In this document: piece by piece, positions 61,105 to 64,000 of the stretch
Layout: every line of letters starts with the position of its first letter
How positions within the stretch are numbered: position 1 is the first letter of the stretch
From: Pseudomonas yamanorum
Lineage (GTDB): Bacteria > Pseudomonadota > Gammaproteobacteria > Pseudomonadales > Pseudomonadaceae
Length of the DNA: 64,000 bases
Assembly (NCBI RefSeq): GCF_900105735.1
Contig: NZ_LT629793.1
Coordinates: forward strand, 6,944,001 to 7,008,000
Direction: 5' to 3'
Translations under genes and position numbers: made by a program
Notes under the pieces: generated by a model
The model's input: only the letters and a program-made list of their open reading frames with translations
What the model was told of the DNA's origin: nothing
Database searches by the model: none

Positions 61105-61731
61105 ATGCGCAAGGCGCTGGTAGTGGACGATCACCCGATAGTTCGGGCGACGGTCAAAATGGTCTTGAAACAGGAAGGTTTCGAAACGGTGGTAGAAGCG
61201 GGCGACGGTGCCGACGCCGTGCAACAGGCACGTCAGGAGTTGCCGGATCTGGTGGTGCTGGATATTTCGATGCCCAAGCTCGATGGGCTGGAAGTCATCA
61301 GGCGCATCGTCGATCTGAATATCGCCACGCGAATCCTGGTACTGACGTCCCTGGAAGCAGGTTTGTATCTCAAGCGTTGTATGAGTGCCGGTGCTGCCGG
61401 TTTCCTCTCGAAAATCGACGACCTGGACGACTTGCGTCGCGCTGTCAAAGTGCTGATGTCCGGCTACACGCATTTCCCCAACCTGGCGATCGGCTCGGTT
61501 CGTCGCAGTGACGTCGAAATGAATGAAGCGCGGGTGATCGAAAACCTGTCGGATCGCGAACTGGTGATCCTCAAGCACCTTGCCCTGGGTCTCAGCAACA
61601 AGGAAATCGGCGACTCCATGCTGCTCAGCAATAAAACCATCAGCACGTACAAGACGCGACTGCTGGAGCGCTTTGAAGTGACATCCGTCGTGTCACTTTC
61701 GGAAGTGGCCAAGCGCAACAGTATTATCTGA
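61105..61731 (+). CDS. RocA/BvgA-like response regulator 2
   Basis: The 208-residue protein has a receiver domain with D53 in VLDISMPKLDG and a LuxR-type helix-turn-helix (LSNKEIGDSMLLSNKTISTY). The recognition helix is nearly the same as in the paralogue at 18678, which supports a shared DNA site. Its stop overlaps the sensor start by one base (TGATG). I chose the ATG at 61105 because the receiver fold begins there. Confidence 0.9.
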   Translation: MRKALVVDDHPIVRATVKMVLKQEGFETVVEAGDGADAVQQARQELPDLVVLDISMPKLDGLEVIRRIVDLNIATRILVLTSLEAGLYLKRCMSAGAAGFLSKIDDLDDLRRAVKVLMSGYTHFPNLAIGSVRRSDVEMNEARVIENLSDRELVILKHLALGLSNKEIGDSMLLSNKTISTYKTRLLERFEVTSVVSLSEVAKRNSII

Positions 61732-63881
61732 TGAAATCCGCCAAAACGATTGTTGCTGCGCTGCTGATGGTCGGGTTGCCGATGCTGGTACACGCTGAAC
61801 CGCACATCGCAGGGACTTCCGACTTCGAACTCGACATGGTGTTCCGTACCCAGGGTAAATCCACGCTCTATTGGGGCATGGTGCTGGCAGGGGTGGGTTC
61901 CATCATCTGTTGGCACCTTGCGGTGATGCTGTGGCGACGCAGGGCCGATGACCCGCGCCGGGTCCTGGCAACCTTTGTCGCCAACATGCGCCTGATGCTT
62001 GATAACGTCCCGCGGCCGGTGTTCATCCGCGATCATGAGGGCCGGCTGGTCGCGTGTAACGACAGTTACCTGGACTTCCTTTCCATGGACCTGGACCAGG
62101 TGATTGGCAAGCCAATTACCGAGTTGCAGTTGATGCCGCTGTCCGAGTCCCGGCAGTACCATGAGCATTACCTGCGGGTCGTGCGCGACGGCATCCCGAT
62201 GATCGGCAGCGGTAGCCTGGTGGCGCCCTACGGTGAAACGCTGGCGCTTTTCTACTGGATTTTCCCGTGTTTCAACTCGCGGGGGCGAGCGGTCGGGGTG
62301 ATTGCGGGATGGGTCGATGTCAGCGACCGCGAGCAGTTGATGATTCAGTTGAAGGCCTCGCAAAAAGAAGCGGACGACGCCAACAACGCCAAGACCTTGT
62401 TCCTGGCGACCATGAGCCATGAAATCCGTACGCCCATGAACGCGGTGCTGGGCATGCTCGAAATGGCCACCAAACGCGCCGAGCAAGGCATTATCGATCG
62501 GGTGTCACTGGACATTGCTTCCAGCTCGGCCAACAGTCTGGTGGATTTGCTGGGAGATATCCTCGACATCGTGCGCATCGAATCAGGTCAACTGACGCTG
62601 GCCCCGAAAAGAGCGAATTTGCATGACGAGGTACTCAAGGTCGCGCGCATCTTCGACGGTGTGGCACAGCAAAAATTTCTCGAACTGCAGATTGAACTCG
62701 ACCCCCAGGCCGACTGCGACGTGCTCGTCGACGCCATGCGGGTCAAGCAGGTGTTGTCGAACCTGCTGAGTAACGCGATCAAATTCACGGTTAAAGGCCA
62801 GGTGCGTTTTTTCCTGCGCTGCACACCGGTTGTGGCCGGCTCCGAGCTGGACCTGACGATGAGTGTCATCGACACCGGCATTGGCATCTCGCCGGAGGAT
62901 CAGGCCCTGTTGTTCAGCCCCTTCACCCAAGTCGGCCAACCAGCGGAAGCCATGCGTACGGGCTCCGGGCTGGGCTTGGCCATTTCCCGCAAGTTGTGCG
63001 AGATGATGGGCGGGCAGTTGACCTTGTCCAGTGAGCTGGGGCGCGGTACCCGTATTGATGTTGCGTTGCGCTTGCCAGTCCTTGAGAGCCTTGGTCCGCC
63101 GATCGTGGATTCGATAGCACCGGTAGTGCGTGCGAAACGCTTGAGCGTATTGGTGGTCGACGACTATCCGGCGAACCGCCTGCTGCTTTCCCAGCAGCTG
63201 ACTTACCTGGGGCATGACGTCGGTGATGCGGAGGACGGTGCACATGGCCTGAGAGCGTGGCGCCAGGGTGCGTATGACGTGGTGATCACCGACAGCCATA
63301 TGCCCATCATGAATGGCTACGACCTGGCCCGCGCCATCCGTGACGAAGAGCAGCGTCAAAACTCGAAACCCTGCGTGATCGTAGGCTTGACCGCCAATGC
63401 CCAGCCGGAGGAGAAACAGCGGTGCCTGAACGCCGGAATGGACGATTGCCTATTCAAGCCCATCCGGCTCGGAGAACTGAGTGCCCGATTGACTGTCATC
63501 GAGCCACTGATACATCCGAATGAAGCGCCAATAGCGATGGTGGGGCAGGGGATCAACCTTGACCTGACCTCGCTGATTCAATTGGCGCGGGGCGACGAAG
63601 AGTCGGTGAACACCATCATCAAGAACCTGGCGCTCAGCCTGGAAGAGGACATGGGCGTGTTGATGCAATGCTATGCGAACAAGGACGTCGAAGGGCTGGC
63701 AACGCTGGCACACCGGATAAAGGGCGGCGGCCGGATTGTCGGTGCGCAGAACGTGCTGATTCGTTGTGCGCAGTTGGAGGCGGCCTGTGAAGAGGCGACG
63801 CCTGCCCAACTGACTGCCGCCACCCTGGCCTTGGAGCAAGCCATGATCTCACTGAAAGCGGCCTTGATTGCCCTGGTGTGA
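61731..63881 (+). CDS. RocS-like hybrid sensor kinase 2, lacking periplasmic binding domains
   Basis: The 716-residue protein has a signal peptide-like start (1-22, ending VHAEP), a periplasmic stretch of only about 25 residues, a transmembrane helix (about 46-64), PAS (about 80-205), HisKA with H230, HATPase_c (about 335-450), receiver with D521 in VITDSHMPIMNG, and Hpt with H661 in AHRIKGGGRI. The cytoplasmic half aligns with the 1197-residue sensor of locus 1, while both SBP_bac_3 domains are absent. Sensing must therefore use the PAS domain, the membrane segment or a partner. Four RocA-type sites follow its stop. Confidence 0.92.
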   Translation: MKSAKTIVAALLMVGLPMLVHAEPHIAGTSDFELDMVFRTQGKSTLYWGMVLAGVGSIICWHLAVMLWRRRADDPRRVLATFVANMRLMLDNVPRPVFIRDHEGRLVACNDSYLDFLSMDLDQVIGKPITELQLMPLSESRQYHEHYLRVVRDGIPMIGSGSLVAPYGETLALFYWIFPCFNSRGRAVGVIAGWVDVSDREQLMIQLKASQKEADDANNAKTLFLATMSHEIRTPMNAVLGMLEMATKRAEQGIIDRVSLDIASSSANSLVDLLGDILDIVRIESGQLTLAPKRANLHDEVLKVARIFDGVAQQKFLELQIELDPQADCDVLVDAMRVKQVLSNLLSNAIKFTVKGQVRFFLRCTPVVAGSELDLTMSVIDTGIGISPEDQALLFSPFTQVGQPAEAMRTGSGLGLAISRKLCEMMGGQLTLSSELGRGTRIDVALRLPVLESLGPPIVDSIAPVVRAKRLSVLVVDDYPANRLLLSQQLTYLGHDVGDAEDGAHGLRAWRQGAYDVVITDSHMPIMNGYDLARAIRDEEQRQNSKPCVIVGLTANAQPEEKQRCLNAGMDDCLFKPIRLGELSARLTVIEPLIHPNEAPIAMVGQGINLDLTSLIQLARGDEESVNTIIKNLALSLEEDMGVLMQCYANKDVEGLATLAHRIKGGGRIVGAQNVLIRCAQLEAACEEATPAQLTAATLALEQAMISLKAALIALV

Positions 63882-63909
63882 AATGGGGTCACACCCGATG
63901 GGATGGAGG

Positions 63910-63986
63910 TTCGGAAATTTCCGAATGAGCAGGAAATTTCCATTGAGCGTGTAGGTTTTTTCCAAAGGCCATTAGGAGCAATCCTA
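63910..63986 (+). promoter_or_regulatory. Array of four RocA/BvgA-type operators downstream of sensor 2
   Basis: TTCGGAAATTTCCGAA (63910-63925, perfect 16-bp palindrome), GGAAATTTCC (63932-63941), TAGGTTTTTTCCAA (63952-63965) and TAGGAGCAATCCTA (63973-63986) have centres 19, 22 and 21 bp apart. Near-helical phasing of this kind is known for arrays of BvgA dimers. The controlled gene lies beyond the window end. Confidence 0.7.
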
Positions 63987-64000
63987 AATACACGGCGGGG

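Noticed and set aside
1-64000. CRISPR arrays, insertion sequences, prophage genes, tRNA or rRNA genes
   Set aside because: No regularly spaced direct repeats, transposase or phage motifs, or tRNA cloverleaf sequences were noticed on reading both strands.

Overview
The window reads as chromosomal DNA of a fluorescent Pseudomonas, most likely P. fluorescens group. The evidence is the GC-rich coding, the P. fluorescens-style REP/REPIN palindromes between genes, an RlhA-type U32 protein, and Roc-type fimbrial regulators. No tRNA, rRNA, insertion sequence, prophage or CRISPR array was recognised. All calls come from reading the sequence; no database search was run.

Layout: (1) 1-690, the 3' end of an AstE/aspartoacylase-family gene. 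(2) 902-3903, minus strand, a PAS histidine kinase, a CheY-like regulator and a REC-EAL c-di-GMP phosphodiesterase in one operon. (3) 4169-10306, an Rbs-type sugar ABC importer, a LacI-family regulator and a xylulokinase behind several LacI-type operators. (4) 10307-17137, repeats, a GcvA-type LysR with a divergent SDR, an NmrA-type SDR, an Lrp regulator divergent from an EamA exporter, and rlhA. (5) 17232-30016, chaperone-usher fimbrial locus 1: REC-EAL, RocA-like regulator, RocS/BvgS-like sensor, then pilin, chaperone, usher, adhesin, an exported isochorismatase-fold hydrolase and a second REC-EAL. (6) 30017-41075, ridA, a LysR/M20 hydrolase/MHS transporter/GH3/porin group, a bicupin protein, and LysR and FadR-type regulators. 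(7) 41132-51170, a Weimberg-like oxidative pentose pathway: sugar dehydrogenase, lactonase, pentonate dehydratase, AraD1 protein, semialdehyde dehydrogenase, two transport components and a mutarotase. (8) 51293-53362, a TreS-like GH13 protein. (9) 53404-64000, fimbrial locus 2: pilin, chaperone, usher, two minor pilins, adhesin, a third REC-EAL, and a second RocA/RocS pair.

The most interesting signal is a palindromic operator, best form TAGGAAATTTCCTA. It recurs ahead of both major pilin genes at almost the same distance (about 160 bp), ahead of two REC-EAL genes, in weak form ahead of the first rocA-like gene, and as a four-site array with 19-22 bp spacing after the second sensor. It matches the inverted heptads bound by Bordetella BvgA, the family relative of RocA. 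I infer that two BvgAS-like phosphorelays, one with a large periplasmic sensor and one without, converge on one DNA code that ties two fimbriae to c-di-GMP turnover. A second regulatory code, TnGTnnnACnA boxes of the FadR type, occurs at three sites across the pentose cluster and fits the FadR-family regulator encoded there.
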